NCBI GenBank assembly: GCA_035626475.1
Contig: DASPNP010000071.1
Coordinates: 17,356 to 81,355 of the forward strand
DNA: 64,000 bases
Origin: DASPKT01 sp035626475
GTDB lineage: Bacteria > Pseudomonadota > Alphaproteobacteria > Azospirillales > Azospirillaceae
Reading direction: 5' to 3'
Shown here piece after piece: positions 18,278 to 26,722 of the stretch; the stretch's first letter is position 1; every line of letters starts with the position of its first letter. The notes under the pieces are model-generated. The model did not search any database, had not been told where the DNA came from, and was given only the letters and a program-made list of their open reading frames with translations. Made by a program: the position numbers and the translations under genes.

Positions 18278-19381
18278 TCAATCCAGTTCGTCATCCAAAG
18301 GATAAAAGTACTTGTTCTCATGATCGTACTTAACAACCCGAAAATCGGTGTGCGAGTACAAATCATCACGAGATATCTGGATCAGAATTTCTTCGTCACC
18401 GTCGTTGTCAAAATCACCCCTGATTACTTCGGTTATATCAAAATCTTCACCACCCGCCTTCAGTGAAAGCATATCCGTAGAGAGGCTGCTAATCTCCACA
18501 ATGTTAGCATTGATAAGGTCCTGAACGGTCTCGTCTTGGTCAGGCTGATAGCCATCTATATCAAGCAAACCCAGGACATAAGCTGGAACAGCCGATAAAT
18601 CGAATATGGATACGCCGGCATCGGAAATTTTGCTTGTCTCAGATATTCTGAACCTTGGAAGCCAATACGACAGACCATTTACTGCAGATAAGAGCACGGC
18701 TTTCGCCAACTGAGCCGGGTCCGACTCAACATTTCTTACTTCGAAATCCCCTTTCAGGTACTCCTCAAATCTCTTCGGCGATGCGACCAACTCCTCAGCA
18801 CCTTCGTCGTTTACCATCACGACCTCATAGCCAAGCCTCAGAATAGGCTCGCCGGCCAAGGAGCAACGTTGATCGCCAAGAAAACGCGCGATATTCACTC
18901 GTTCACTGATCAGAACTTTTGAAACACCGCTGTTAAATACCTCACCGACCAGCTCCCCATGGACAAAATCGATATTCTTAAGCCGGCCACGCTTCAACGC
19001 CGTGAGAACAATGGTTCTCCAACCACTCTGCAGCACCTGCTCATTCTTCTTTTCATAGGCATCCCTGATCTCAACCTCTTTCCGCTTTGCGATTTCGAGT
19101 ATCGAAGCCAATATCTCGAATGGCAGTATAGTCTCTGATTTTAGACCGTTATGAATACCACAAAGCGGCCTAAGGTTTCTGAACGAACGAATAAAGTCCT
19201 CATCAACAGAAAATACCCTTTTTATTTCATCCCACCGATTACTCCGCACTGCGGCCTTTGGAATAATGTGATCGATCTCCATATCATCGATTAAAATCGG
19301 ATCACCGCAGGCGGCACATTTTTTGTCATAGCAATGCCAAATAGCCCATCTTTTGATAGGAGAATAGTTATCGTCAGACAT
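18278..19381 (-). CDS. HNH endonuclease family protein
   Basis: A 367-residue protein with an N-terminal HNH nuclease fold: Cys22-x2-Cys25, the IDHIIPKA motif with Asp37/His38, then Cys74 and His77-Asn78, so both zinc ligand pairs and the catalytic core are intact. The central 200 residues match nothing I recognise. Near the C-terminus, residues 322-334 read GDFDNDGDEEILI, a calcium-binding FG-GAP/EF-hand-like DxDNDGxxE loop. The whole gene is far more AT-rich than its neighbours, with many A/T-ending codons, which signals horizontal transfer. It sits on the 3' side of tRNA-Leu. The target could be DNA, phage or mobile elements; a stand-alone nuclease function is inferred. No modification partner is present. 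Confidence 0.82.
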   Translation of the reverse strand: MSDDNYSPIKRWAIWHCYDKKCAACGDPILIDDMEIDHIIPKAAVRSNRWDEIKRVFSVDEDFIRSFRNLRPLCGIHNGLKSETILPFEILASILEIAKRKEVEIRDAYEKKNEQVLQSGWRTIVLTALKRGRLKNIDFVHGELVGEVFNSGVSKVLISERVNIARFLGDQRCSLAGEPILRLGYEVVMVNDEGAEELVASPKRFEEYLKGDFEVRNVESDPAQLAKAVLLSAVNGLSYWLPRFRISETSKISDAGVSIFDLSAVPAYVLGLLDIDGYQPDQDETVQDLINANIVEISSLSTDMLSLKAGGEDFDITEVIRGDFDNDGDEEILIQISRDDLYSHTDFRVVKYDHENKYFYPLDDELD

Positions 19382-19579
19382 TTGCGCCCCCAGTCACAGC
19401 AAAAGCCTGCGACAACATAGTACAGGGCGGCCTGGACTATCAACCCCATCAACTCAGGCGGGCAAAGATGACTGGAATTTCATTGAATTTTGGGCACATG
19501 GTTTGAGCACCGAGCACGCTTCACGCGCATGACGATACAAGGCCGGCCTTGCCCTAAGCGGCGCCTCTTATTTCAAACA

Positions 19580-19664
19580 TGGTGCGGTCGAGAAGACTCG
19601 AACTTCCACGGGTTGCCCCACAGCGACCTCAACGCTGCGCGTCTACCAATTCCGCCACGACCGC
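19580..19664 (-). tRNA. tRNA-Leu (anticodon GAG)
   Basis: An 85-nt class II tRNA. The acceptor stem GCGGTCG (19664-19658) pairs with CGACCGC (19590-19584), followed by discriminator A and an encoded CCA (19582-19580). The anticodon arm CAGCG-TTGAGGT-CGCTG gives anticodon GAG. A long variable arm is present, as expected for leucine, and the T-loop is GTTCGAGTC. The 3' end faces the AT-rich HNH gene. Confidence 0.95.
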
Positions 19665-19781
19665 ATACATCATGTTCGGACGTTAGCGAGCCGAAGCTTG
19701 CCAACGGGTGGACGGGGGAATAGCAAATCCCGGACCGGGGATCAAGCGATCCCTTCTGCCTTAACGGAAAGAGTGTCTGAG

Positions 19782-20507
19782 ATGCCGGATGTGGGCGGCG
19801 CCCCTGCCCTGGTGGCGGGCGTGGAATGGCGGGTGGAGGATGGGCTGACCGGTTACGAGGAGGCCGTCGCCTTCATGGAGGCGCGCGTCGCCGCCATCCG
19901 CGAGGGCACCGCTCCCGAACTGGTCTGGCTGGTCGAGCACCCGCCCCTCTACACCGCCGGCACCAGCGCCCGCGACGAGGACCTGCTGGATTCCGGGCGC
20001 TTGCCCGTGCACCGCACCGGGCGCGGCGGGCAGTACACCTATCACGGCCCCGGCCAGCGCGTGGCCTACGTCATGCTGGATCTGTTCAAGCGCGGCCCCG
20101 ACCTGCACGCCTTCGTCCGCGACCTGGAGGAATGGCTGATCCGCACGCTGGCGGCCTTCAACGTACGGGGAGAGCGGCGCTGCGGCCGGGTCGGCATCTG
20201 GGTCGACATGCGCCCGCATGGCCGCCCCGAGGGCGCGGAGGACAAGATCGCCGCCATCGGCGTGCGGGTGCGCCGGGGCGTCACCTATCACGGCGTGGCG
20301 CTGAACGTGGAGCCGGACCTCACCCACTTCGCCGGCATCGTCCCCTGCGGCATCAGCCAGTACGGCGTCACCTCGCTGCACGCGCTCGGCCAGCTGGCGA
20401 CCATGCCGGAGGTCGACATGGCGCTACGGGCGGCGTTCGAGGAGGTGTTCGGCGAGGGGGCGGAGCGGATTGCGGCGTGCGGTGCGACGTCCAGCGTCGA
20501 GGGCTGA
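19782..20507 (+). CDS. lipB: Lipoyl(octanoyl) transferase LipB
   Basis: A 241-residue octanoyltransferase that moves octanoyl groups from acyl carrier protein to lipoate-dependent enzymes, the first step of lipoate synthesis. The motif RGGQYTYHGPGQ is at 81-92, the catalytic Lys155 lies in EDKIAAIG and the catalytic Cys189 in VPCGISQYG. All family signatures are intact and the length is normal. The frame is open upstream to 19698, but the ATG at 19782 fits homologues. The gene reads away from tRNA-Leu and converges with the HicAB pair, whose hicB stop is 3 bases beyond the lipB stop. Confidence 0.95.
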   Translation: MPDVGGAPALVAGVEWRVEDGLTGYEEAVAFMEARVAAIREGTAPELVWLVEHPPLYTAGTSARDEDLLDSGRLPVHRTGRGGQYTYHGPGQRVAYVMLDLFKRGPDLHAFVRDLEEWLIRTLAAFNVRGERRCGRVGIWVDMRPHGRPEGAEDKIAAIGVRVRRGVTYHGVALNVEPDLTHFAGIVPCGISQYGVTSLHALGQLATMPEVDMALRAAFEEVFGEGAERIAACGATSSVEG

Positions 20508-20510
20508 CGC

Positions 20511-20948
20511 TCAGGATGCCTGCCGCTTCGCTTTGGGGCGGCCCGGCGTGCGCAGGGCATGGGCCTTGAGAGTCAGGTCGGCGATGAAGCCGCCCCGGCT
20601 CTGGCCCGCGTCCCGTGCCAAGGCGTCCAGCCGCCCGAGCACCCGGCGCGGCAAGGTGATGTTGACCCGCTCGATCGTGTCGTCGGCCAGCGCGTCATCG
20701 ACCTCCACCACGCCGACGATCCAGCCCTGATAGTCCGGCAGGCCCGTGATGGCGGAGAGCGGCGACGGAGGCGGCACAACCTCGCCGCCATCCAGTGCCT
20801 CGTCAATCCAGGCGGCGATCGCCTCCCGGACATTGTCCAGCGCCTCGTCCAGCGTGTCGCCGGCCGAGAAGCAGCCGGGCAGGTCCGGCACCACCACTCC
20901 GAACGCCTCGGTATCGGAGCCCGGTTCGATGAGGATGGGATAGCGCAT
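20511..20948 (-). CDS. hicB: HicB family antitoxin
   Basis: A 145-residue antitoxin with two parts. The N-terminal half (residues 1-75) is a degenerate RNase H-like HicB domain with VVVPDLPGCFSAGDTLDEAL, and the C-terminal part (about 90-130, ERVNITLPRRVLGRLDALAR) is a ribbon-helix-helix DNA-binding domain, so it both neutralises HicA and binds the operon promoter. The ATG at 20948 overlaps the hicA stop by one base (TGATG), so the two are translated together, the normal arrangement for HicAB type II toxin-antitoxin modules. The frame extends far upstream, but only through hicA. Placement next to the HNH islet and tRNA fits an accessory region. Confidence 0.9.
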   Translation of the reverse strand: MRYPILIEPGSDTEAFGVVVPDLPGCFSAGDTLDEALDNVREAIAAWIDEALDGGEVVPPPSPLSAITGLPDYQGWIVGVVEVDDALADDTIERVNITLPRRVLGRLDALARDAGQSRGGFIADLTLKAHALRTPGRPKAKRQAS

Positions 20949-21130
20949 CAGGGCAGCCCCGCCTGTTTCCGGATGTCCCGCAGCAGTCCCGTCTTCAGGT
21001 CCTTGCGGGGATGCGGCACCACCACGATCCCCGGCTTGGATGGGTGACGGAAGACATGGTGCGATCCCCGCACCCGCTTCAACACCCAACCTTCGCGCTC
21101 AAGTTCCCGGATCAGGTCCGCGCTGTTCAT
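20948..21130 (-). CDS. hicA: HicA family mRNA-interferase toxin
   Basis: A 60-residue HicA toxin with the double-stranded RNA-binding fold; it cleaves mRNA when freed from HicB. The family motif RGSHHVFRHP is at 21-30 with the catalytic histidine (His24 or His25), preceded by LIRELEREGWVLKR and followed by VVVPHPRKDLKTGLLRDI. The start at the ATG 21130 gives the usual 55-65 residue size; an upstream extension to 21178 is not needed. hicA comes first in the operon, ahead of hicB. A deleted or mutated histidine would indicate a dead toxin, and here it is intact. Confidence 0.92.
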   Translation of the reverse strand: MNSADLIRELEREGWVLKRVRGSHHVFRHPSKPGIVVVPHPRKDLKTGLLRDIRKQAGLP

Positions 21131-21187
21131 CGGATAAGGATGGGGCTGGGGGATCTGGGTGTCAACGCTACACACCACCCTGCTGCA

Positions 21188-21601
21188 TCAGCCCCGCGCC
21201 TTCAGTATGTCCCGGATCTCCGCCAGCAGCACCTCCTGCGCCGGCGGCGGGGCCTTCTCGGCCTCGCGGCGCCAGAAGCGGTTCAGCTGCTTGACCAGCA
21301 GGAAGATGGCGAAGGAGACGATCAGGAACTTCAGCACGGCGTTCAGGAACAGGCCGTAGTTCAGCGTCGGGGCGCCCGCCTCCTGCGCCGCCTTCAGGGT
21401 CGGGTAGCTGACGCCGTTGAGGCTGAGATAATAGTCCGAGAAGTCCAGCCCGCCGAGCAGGAAGCCCAGCGGCGGCATGATGATGTCGTTCACCAGCGAG
21501 TTCACGATGCCGGTGAAGGCGGCGCCGATGATGATGCCGACCGCCAGGTCGACGACGTTGCCGCGGCTGATGAACTTCTTGAACTCGGCGATCATGCCCA
21601 T
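21188..21601 (-). CDS. mscL: Large-conductance mechanosensitive channel MscL
   Basis: A 137-residue channel that opens under membrane tension to release solutes during hypo-osmotic shock; it forms a pentamer in the inner membrane. The N-terminal helix and first membrane segment carry RGNVVDLAVGIIIGAAF, the pore helix with the hydrophobic constriction, then a periplasmic loop of about 50 residues and the second helix near 88-105. The C-terminal amphipathic helix (AQEVLLAEIRDIL) forms the cytoplasmic bundle. The ATG at 21601 and an in-frame ATG at 21595 are both possible starts; 21595 gives the family-typical MIAEFKKF. Confidence 0.95.
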   Translation of the reverse strand: MGMIAEFKKFISRGNVVDLAVGIIIGAAFTGIVNSLVNDIIMPPLGFLLGGLDFSDYYLSLNGVSYPTLKAAQEAGAPTLNYGLFLNAVLKFLIVSFAIFLLVKQLNRFWRREAEKAPPPAQEVLLAEIRDILKARG

Positions 21602-21671
21602 GCCGATGCTACCCTGCCCCTGTGGAAATGCGCGGAAGGCTGGCGCGGCGGCCGGGCGGCGTCAAGGCCGC

Positions 21672-21962
21672 TCAGACCGTCTCGCGCTGGGTGAACCGGA
21701 TGGGGCCCGGGTCCTCGGCCGGCTCATGGCGGACGGCCAGCACGCGCGAGGCGGGCGGCCCCTCCTCGCAGGCGCGCAGCATGGCGTCGACATGGGTAAC
21801 CGGCCCGGCGAAGAGCGCCTCCACCGTGCCGTCGGCGCGGTTGCGGACCCAGCCGTCCAGCCCCAGCTCGGTCGCCCGCGCCACCGTCCAGCCGCGGTAC
21901 CAGACGCCCTGGACCTTGCCGCTGATGGTGGCGCGGACGGCCTTGCGGTCGGCCGACGGCAT
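21672..21962 (-). CDS. acyP: Acylphosphatase
   Basis: A 96-residue acylphosphatase that hydrolyses acyl phosphates such as acetyl phosphate or carbamoyl phosphate in the cytoplasm. The signature GKVQGVWYRGWT includes catalytic Arg23, and the active-site Asn is Asn41 in GWVRNRADG. The ferredoxin-like fold and length are normal. The ATG at 21962 overlaps the pccA stop by one base (TGATG), so it is coupled to propionyl-CoA carboxylase. The enzyme makes no obvious step in propionate metabolism, so the coupling may reflect removal of acyl-phosphate by-products, but this is speculative. Confidence 0.93.
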   Translation of the reverse strand: MPSADRKAVRATISGKVQGVWYRGWTVARATELGLDGWVRNRADGTVEALFAGPVTHVDAMLRACEEGPPASRVLAVRHEPAEDPGPIRFTQRETV

Positions 21963-23962
21963 CACTCGAACTCGACGATGGCCTGGTCGACGGCGAGGCT
22001 GGCGCCCTTCTCGGCATGGACCTTCTTGACCCGACCGTCGCTCTCGGCGCGCAGGATGTTCTCCATCTTCATCGCCTCGACCACGGCCAGCTCCTGCCCG
22101 GCCTTGACCTCCTCGCCCTCCTTGACCGCGACCGAGACCAGCAGGCCCGGCATCGGCGACAGCAGGAAGCGGGACATGTCCGGCGGCACCTTCACCGGCA
22201 TCAGGTCGGCCAGTTCCGCCGCGCGGGGGGTCAGCACCTCGACCTTCAGCTCGACGCCGCCGTGGAACAGGCGCCAGCGCAGACCGTCCGTGTCGATCTG
22301 CACCGACAGGGGCTCGCCGCCGACCGTGCCGGTCCAGAGGCTGTCGCCCAGCTCCCAGTCGCTGCGCACCGTCAGCACCTGGCCGCCGATCTCGACGTCG
22401 TAGCCGCCCTGGGCCACGCGCACCGCGGCCGGATGGTTTTTCCTGTCCAGGCGCACCGCCCAGCGCTCCAGCGCGTGCGGGGCGTGGCCCGGCATCTGGC
22501 CGCTGACCAGCGCCGCGCGCTCGGCCCGGCGGCGCTGGGCCGAGGCCGCCACCGCCAGCAGGCGGGTCAGCGCGGCCGGGTCGGGCTCCAGCCCGTGGAA
22601 GCCGTCGGGAAATTCCTCGGCGATGAAGTTGGTGGTGAGGCGCCCCTCGCGGAACCGGTCCTTCTGCATCAGCGCGGCCAGGAAGCTGATGTTGTGGCCG
22701 ACGCCGCGGATCTGGAAGGCGTCCAGCGCCTCGCCCATGGCGTCCGTCGCGCTGGCGCGGTCGGGGCCCCAGGTGATCAGCTTGGCGACCATCGGGTCGT
22801 AGTACATGCTGATCTCGCCGCCCTCATAGACGCCGGTGTCGACGCGCACGATGGTGCCGTCGGGGCGCGTGCCCTCGGCCGGCGGACGGTAGCGGGTGAC
22901 GCGGCCGATGGAGGGCAGGAAGTTGCGGGTCGGCTCCTCGGCGTAGATGCGGCTCTCCAGCGACCAGCCGTTGAGCTTCACGTCGGCCTGGGAGATGGGC
23001 AGCTTCTCGCCCGCGGCTACCCGGATCATCAGTTCCACCAGGTCGAGGCCGGTGACCATCTCGGTCACGGGATGCTCCACCTGCAGGCGGGTGTTCATCT
23101 CCAGGAAGTAGAAGTTGCGGTCCTTGTCGACGATGAACTCGACCGTGCCGGCGGAGCGGTACTGCACCGCCTTGGCCAGCGCCACCGCCTGCTCGCCCAT
23201 GGCCCGGCGGGTCGCCTCGTCCAGGAAGGGGCTCGGCGCCTCCTCGATGACCTTCTGGTGGCGGCGCTGGATCGAGCATTCGCGCTCGCCGAGATAGACG
23301 CAGTTGCCGTGCGCGTCGGCCATCACCTGGATTTCGATGTGGCGCGGCTCGGTCACGTACTTCTCGATGAAGACCCGGTCGTCGGCGAAGCTGGAGCGGG
23401 CCTCGTTGCTGGCGCTGCGGAAGCCGTCGCGCACCTCGCCGTCGTTCCAGGCGACGCGCATGCCCTTGCCGCCGCCGCCGGCGGAAGCCTTGATCATGAC
23501 GGGGTAGCCGATCTCCTGGGCGATCCTCACCGCCTCCTCGTCGTCCTTGATGACGCCGAGATAGCCCGGGACCGTGGAGACGCCGGCGGCCTTGGCCAGC
23601 TTCTTCGACTCGATCTTGTCGCCCATGGCGCCGATGGCGTGGACGTCGGGACCGATGAAGGCGATGCCGGCGGCCTTCAGCGCCTCGCAGAAGGGCGCCT
23701 TCTCCGACAGGAAGCCGTAGCCGGGATGCACGGCCTCGGCGCCGGTGCGCTTGCAGGCCTCGATGATGCGGTCGATGACCAGGTAGCTCTGGGCGCTGGG
23801 CGCAGGGCCGATGGCCACCGCCTCGTCCGCCATCTCCACATGCAGGGCGCCGGCGTCGGCCTCGGAATAGACGGCCACCGTCTTGATGCCCATGCGGCGG
23901 GCCGTCTTGATGACCCGGCAGGCGATCTCGCCCCGGTTGGCGATCAGGATCTTGGAGAACAT
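21962..23962 (-). CDS. pccA: Propionyl-CoA carboxylase alpha (biotin) subunit
   Basis: A 666-residue biotin-dependent carboxylase subunit. The biotin carboxylase domain covers residues 1-450 (GGGGKGMR phosphate-binding loop near 165-172, LEMNTRLQVEHPVTE near 285), a linking region follows, and the C-terminal biotin carrier has EAMKMEN with biotinyl Lys632. The N-terminus MFSKILIANRGEIACRVI and the overall residues resemble alphaproteobacterial PccA more than the acetyl-CoA or methylcrotonyl-CoA forms. It makes (S)-methylmalonyl-CoA from propionyl-CoA together with the beta subunit encoded separately at 31954-33486. Transcription begins opposite lepB. The stop overlaps acyP. Confidence 0.94.
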   Translation of the reverse strand: MFSKILIANRGEIACRVIKTARRMGIKTVAVYSEADAGALHVEMADEAVAIGPAPSAQSYLVIDRIIEACKRTGAEAVHPGYGFLSEKAPFCEALKAAGIAFIGPDVHAIGAMGDKIESKKLAKAAGVSTVPGYLGVIKDDEEAVRIAQEIGYPVMIKASAGGGGKGMRVAWNDGEVRDGFRSASNEARSSFADDRVFIEKYVTEPRHIEIQVMADAHGNCVYLGERECSIQRRHQKVIEEAPSPFLDEATRRAMGEQAVALAKAVQYRSAGTVEFIVDKDRNFYFLEMNTRLQVEHPVTEMVTGLDLVELMIRVAAGEKLPISQADVKLNGWSLESRIYAEEPTRNFLPSIGRVTRYRPPAEGTRPDGTIVRVDTGVYEGGEISMYYDPMVAKLITWGPDRASATDAMGEALDAFQIRGVGHNISFLAALMQKDRFREGRLTTNFIAEEFPDGFHGLEPDPAALTRLLAVAASAQRRRAERAALVSGQMPGHAPHALERWAVRLDRKNHPAAVRVAQGGYDVEIGGQVLTVRSDWELGDSLWTGTVGGEPLSVQIDTDGLRWRLFHGGVELKVEVLTPRAAELADLMPVKVPPDMSRFLLSPMPGLLVSVAVKEGEEVKAGQELAVVEAMKMENILRAESDGRVKKVHAEKGASLAVDQAIVEFE

Positions 23963-24154
23963 CTTAGGCGGCGACCCCCTGGCTCTGGTCCGGCCGGGCG
24001 TCTTCTCGCACCCGCGGCACCGGACGCCCGAATGCAGCGGATTGCGCGGCCGATGTCAACCGGACCGGCCGGTACGGGCGCCATGCGGCCCCATTGACCC
24101 CGGGACTTCGGCGGTACCATGATCGGCGCCGCGCTCATGAGAAGGATTGGGTCG

Positions 24155-24883
24155 ATGCGTCAGCTGCTGCGTGAATGGGGTCCGACCCTGGCCCTGGCGA
24201 CCGTCTTCGTGCTGGGCGTGCGGACCTTCGCCTATGCCGGCTACCATGTCCCGTCCGAGAGCATGCTGCCGACGCTGCGGGTCGGCGACCAGTTCTACGC
24301 GGCCAAGTTCGCCTACGGCTACAGCCGCTTCTCCGGCCCGGTCGTCCTGCCCTTCGCCGAGGGCAAGCGCTTCCCCGAGGCGCTGCCGGACCGCGGCGAC
24401 GTGGTGGTGGTGCGCCTGCAAGGCCGCGAGGAGGATCTGGTGAAGCGCGTCATCGGCCTGCCCGGAGACCGCGTCCAGGTCATCGCCGGCGTGGTGCACG
24501 TCAACGGCGAGCCCGCCCGGCGGCGCGAACTGGCGCGCTTCGGCTACCGCGAGCAGGAGGGCGGCGTCGCCTTCGTCACCGAATATGCCGAGACACTGCC
24601 GGGCGGCCAGGCCGAGCACCGCATCCTGGAGCGCACCGACCGGGGACCTGCCGACGACACGCCGGAATATGCGGTGCCGGAAGGCCACGTCTTCCTCATG
24701 GGCGACAACCGCGACAACTCGCTGGACAGCCGCTTCCTGGAGCAGATCGGCTACATCCCGGTGGAGCGCGTCCTGGGCCGCGCCGACCTGATCGGCTTCG
24801 CCTGGACCGGCTGCACGGCGACGGACGGGCTGGAATGCCCCGCCGGCGGCTGGGCCGACCGGCTGTTCGCCCGCATCCGCTAG
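24155..24883 (+). CDS. lepB: Signal peptidase I
   Basis: A 242-residue inner-membrane protease that removes Sec signal peptides. One membrane segment at about residues 9-26 is followed by the periplasmic catalytic domain with nucleophile Ser36 in PSESMLPT, general-base Lys97 in DLVKRVIGLPGD and the C-box GDNRDNSLDSR near residue 191. The catalytic dyad is intact and the length suits the single-span type. I chose the ATG at 24155 because AAGGA at 24142-24146 lies 8 bases ahead; earlier ATGs at 24119-24137 have no site. It is divergent from pccA. The usual era/rnc neighbours of lepB are absent, so this could be a second or relocated copy. Confidence 0.92.
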   Translation: MRQLLREWGPTLALATVFVLGVRTFAYAGYHVPSESMLPTLRVGDQFYAAKFAYGYSRFSGPVVLPFAEGKRFPEALPDRGDVVVVRLQGREEDLVKRVIGLPGDRVQVIAGVVHVNGEPARRRELARFGYREQEGGVAFVTEYAETLPGGQAEHRILERTDRGPADDTPEYAVPEGHVFLMGDNRDNSLDSRFLEQIGYIPVERVLGRADLIGFAWTGCTATDGLECPAGGWADRLFARIR

Positions 24884-24886
24884 CGC

Positions 24887-25096
24887 CTACCTCTTCCCGA
24901 ACAGCCCCATGGCCCAGGCCACGTGCACGGCCAGGGGCGCCATCCACGCCACCAGCGGGATGTGGAACCAGGGCCGGTCGGGCGTGGTGAGGAAGTTCAG
25001 CGGCACCAGCAGCACCGCCACGGCCATATAGGCCAGGAAGTGGTTGATCAGCCAGTTGCGGCGGCGCTTCAGGTCGGGGTCGGGCTGTCCGGTCAT
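24887..25096 (-). CDS. Two-TM domain small membrane protein
   Basis: A 69-residue protein starting at the ATG 25096 (MTGQPDPDLKRRRNWLINH). It has two hydrophobic segments, about 21-38 and 46-65, joined by a short loop with TTPDRPWFH, the typical 2TM-domain layout found in small membrane proteins. Function unknown; such proteins often serve as membrane adapters or fused to histidine kinases. It is convergent with lepB, with only a 3-base gap. Confidence 0.7.
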   Translation of the reverse strand: MTGQPDPDLKRRRNWLINHFLAYMAVAVLLVPLNFLTTPDRPWFHIPLVAWMAPLAVHVAWAMGLFGKR

Positions 25097-25287
25097 GGGC
25101 GTGTTCACAGGTCGGGGTGCGACATTCCACCCTGCGGCAGGTGCGCGCAAGGCCTCTCGGCAGAGGGAACAGTTCGGCGCACCATCGGTTGAGCCAGCAG
25201 CCGTCCCGCCGGTGTATCAGCGACCTCTTTCTAAAGGGATCGCTGAACCTCCGCGGGGCGGCAGCCCTTGCCCGACGGAGGTGCGCC

Positions 25288-26712
25288 GTGGATCCGGATA
25301 CCGTATTGCTGGCCCGAATCCAGTTCGCCTTCACCGTCTCCTTCCACATCCTGTTCCCGGCCTTCACCATCGGCCTCGCCTCCTGGATCGCCGTGCTGGA
25401 GATCCGCTGGACCCTGACCAAGAAGGACATCTACCGGTCCCTCTCGGAATATTGGACGCGGGTCTTCGCCATCAGCTTCGGCATGGGCGTGGTGTCGGGC
25501 ATCGTCATGTCCTACCAGTTCGGCACGAACTGGAGCCGCTATTCCGACATCGGCGGCAACATCCTGGGCCCGCTCATCAATTACGAGGTCGTGACCGCCT
25601 TCTTCCTGGAGGCGACCTTCCTCGGCGTGCTGCTGTTCGGCCGCGACCGGGTGCCGCCCTGGATGCACCTGCTGGCCGCCTGCTCGGTGGCGCTGGGCAC
25701 GCTGATGTCCGCCTTCTGGATCCTGTCGGCCAACAGCTGGATGCAGACGCCGGCCGGCTACGAGATCCGCGACGGCCGCTTCTTCCCCACGGACTGGTGG
25801 GCGATCGTCTTCAACCCCAGCTTCCCCTACCGCTTCTTCCACATGGTCATCGCCTGCTACCTGACCACGGCCTTCGTGGTGGCGGCGGTGTCGGCGCGGC
25901 AGCTGCTGCACGGGCGCTTCAAGGAGCATGCGAAGATCGCCTTCTCCATGTCGCTGGGGCTGATCGCGGTGCTGGCGCCGGCGCAGATCGTCTGGGGCGA
26001 CCTGACGGGCCTCAACACGCTGGAGCACCAGCCGACCAAGCTGGCCGCCATCGAGGGGCACTGGGAGACGCACAAGGGCGCGCCGCTGGTCCTCTTCGCC
26101 ATCCCCGACCAGGAGGCGGAGAAGAACCATTACGAGATCGCCATACCGAAGCTGGGCAGCATGATCCTGACCCACGACTGGAACGGCGAGATCAAGGGGC
26201 TGAAGGAATGGCCGGCCGACGAGCGGCCGCCGGTGGCGATCGTCTTCTGGTCCTTCCGCTTCATGGTCGGCATCGGCTTCCTGATGCTGGCGGTGGGGCT
26301 GGTCAGCCTGTGGCTGCGCTGGCGCAAGCGCCTCTACGACACCGGCTGGTTCCTGCGCGCCTGCATGGCCTGCGGCCCCATCGGCTTCTTCGCCATCCTG
26401 TTCGGCTGGATCACGACCGAGGTGGGGCGCCAGCCCTGGGTCATCTACGGCCATGTGCGCACGGTGGACGCGGTGACGCCGAACCTCACCTTCGGCGGCG
26501 TGCTGACCTCGCTGTCGGCCTTCATCATCGCCTACAGCATCATCTTCGGCGCCGGCGTCTACTTCCTCTACAAGGTGCTGCGCCGCGGCCCCGGGCCGAT
26601 GCGCAAGGAGCCGGTGCCCAACCCGGGCCATCCCAAGCGGCCGCTCTCGGCGGCGGACGAGGCGCTGAACCCCGACGGCCCCGAGGGGGGCCGCGGCGCC
26701 CCGGCGGAATGA
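25288..26712 (+). CDS. cydA: Cytochrome bd-type quinol oxidase subunit I
   Basis: A 474-residue catalytic subunit of a bd oxidase, which oxidises quinol and reduces O2 to water with little sensitivity to low oxygen or to cyanide in some types. Nine membrane segments are expected; His20 in the first segment is a haem ligand, RFFHMVI marks another haem region and GRQPW begins the conserved C-terminal motif. The length is shorter than E. coli CydA, mainly in the quinol-binding loop, like the cyanide-insensitive CioA branch. The GTG at 25288 has GGAGG 6 bases upstream. The upstream frame to 25117 is not coding-like. cydB follows by 10 bases. Confidence 0.93.
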   Translation: MDPDTVLLARIQFAFTVSFHILFPAFTIGLASWIAVLEIRWTLTKKDIYRSLSEYWTRVFAISFGMGVVSGIVMSYQFGTNWSRYSDIGGNILGPLINYEVVTAFFLEATFLGVLLFGRDRVPPWMHLLAACSVALGTLMSAFWILSANSWMQTPAGYEIRDGRFFPTDWWAIVFNPSFPYRFFHMVIACYLTTAFVVAAVSARQLLHGRFKEHAKIAFSMSLGLIAVLAPAQIVWGDLTGLNTLEHQPTKLAAIEGHWETHKGAPLVLFAIPDQEAEKNHYEIAIPKLGSMILTHDWNGEIKGLKEWPADERPPVAIVFWSFRFMVGIGFLMLAVGLVSLWLRWRKRLYDTGWFLRACMACGPIGFFAILFGWITTEVGRQPWVIYGHVRTVDAVTPNLTFGGVLTSLSAFIIAYSIIFGAGVYFLYKVLRRGPGPMRKEPVPNPGHPKRPLSAADEALNPDGPEGGRGAPAE

Positions 26713-26722
26713 GGAGGCGGAC

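Noticed and set aside
19490..19723. A 77-codon plus-strand reading frame
   Set aside because: It crosses tRNA-Leu on the opposite strand and has no homologous pattern.
18278..21130. A multi-gene defence island (HNH plus HicAB)
   Set aside because: Only stand-alone parts are present; no methylase, helicase, sensor or integrase accompanies them, so a defined defence system is not supported.
22016..24097. A 693-codon plus-strand frame opposite pccA
   Set aside because: Antisense shadow of a conserved carboxylase gene; composition only reflects GC-rich codons.
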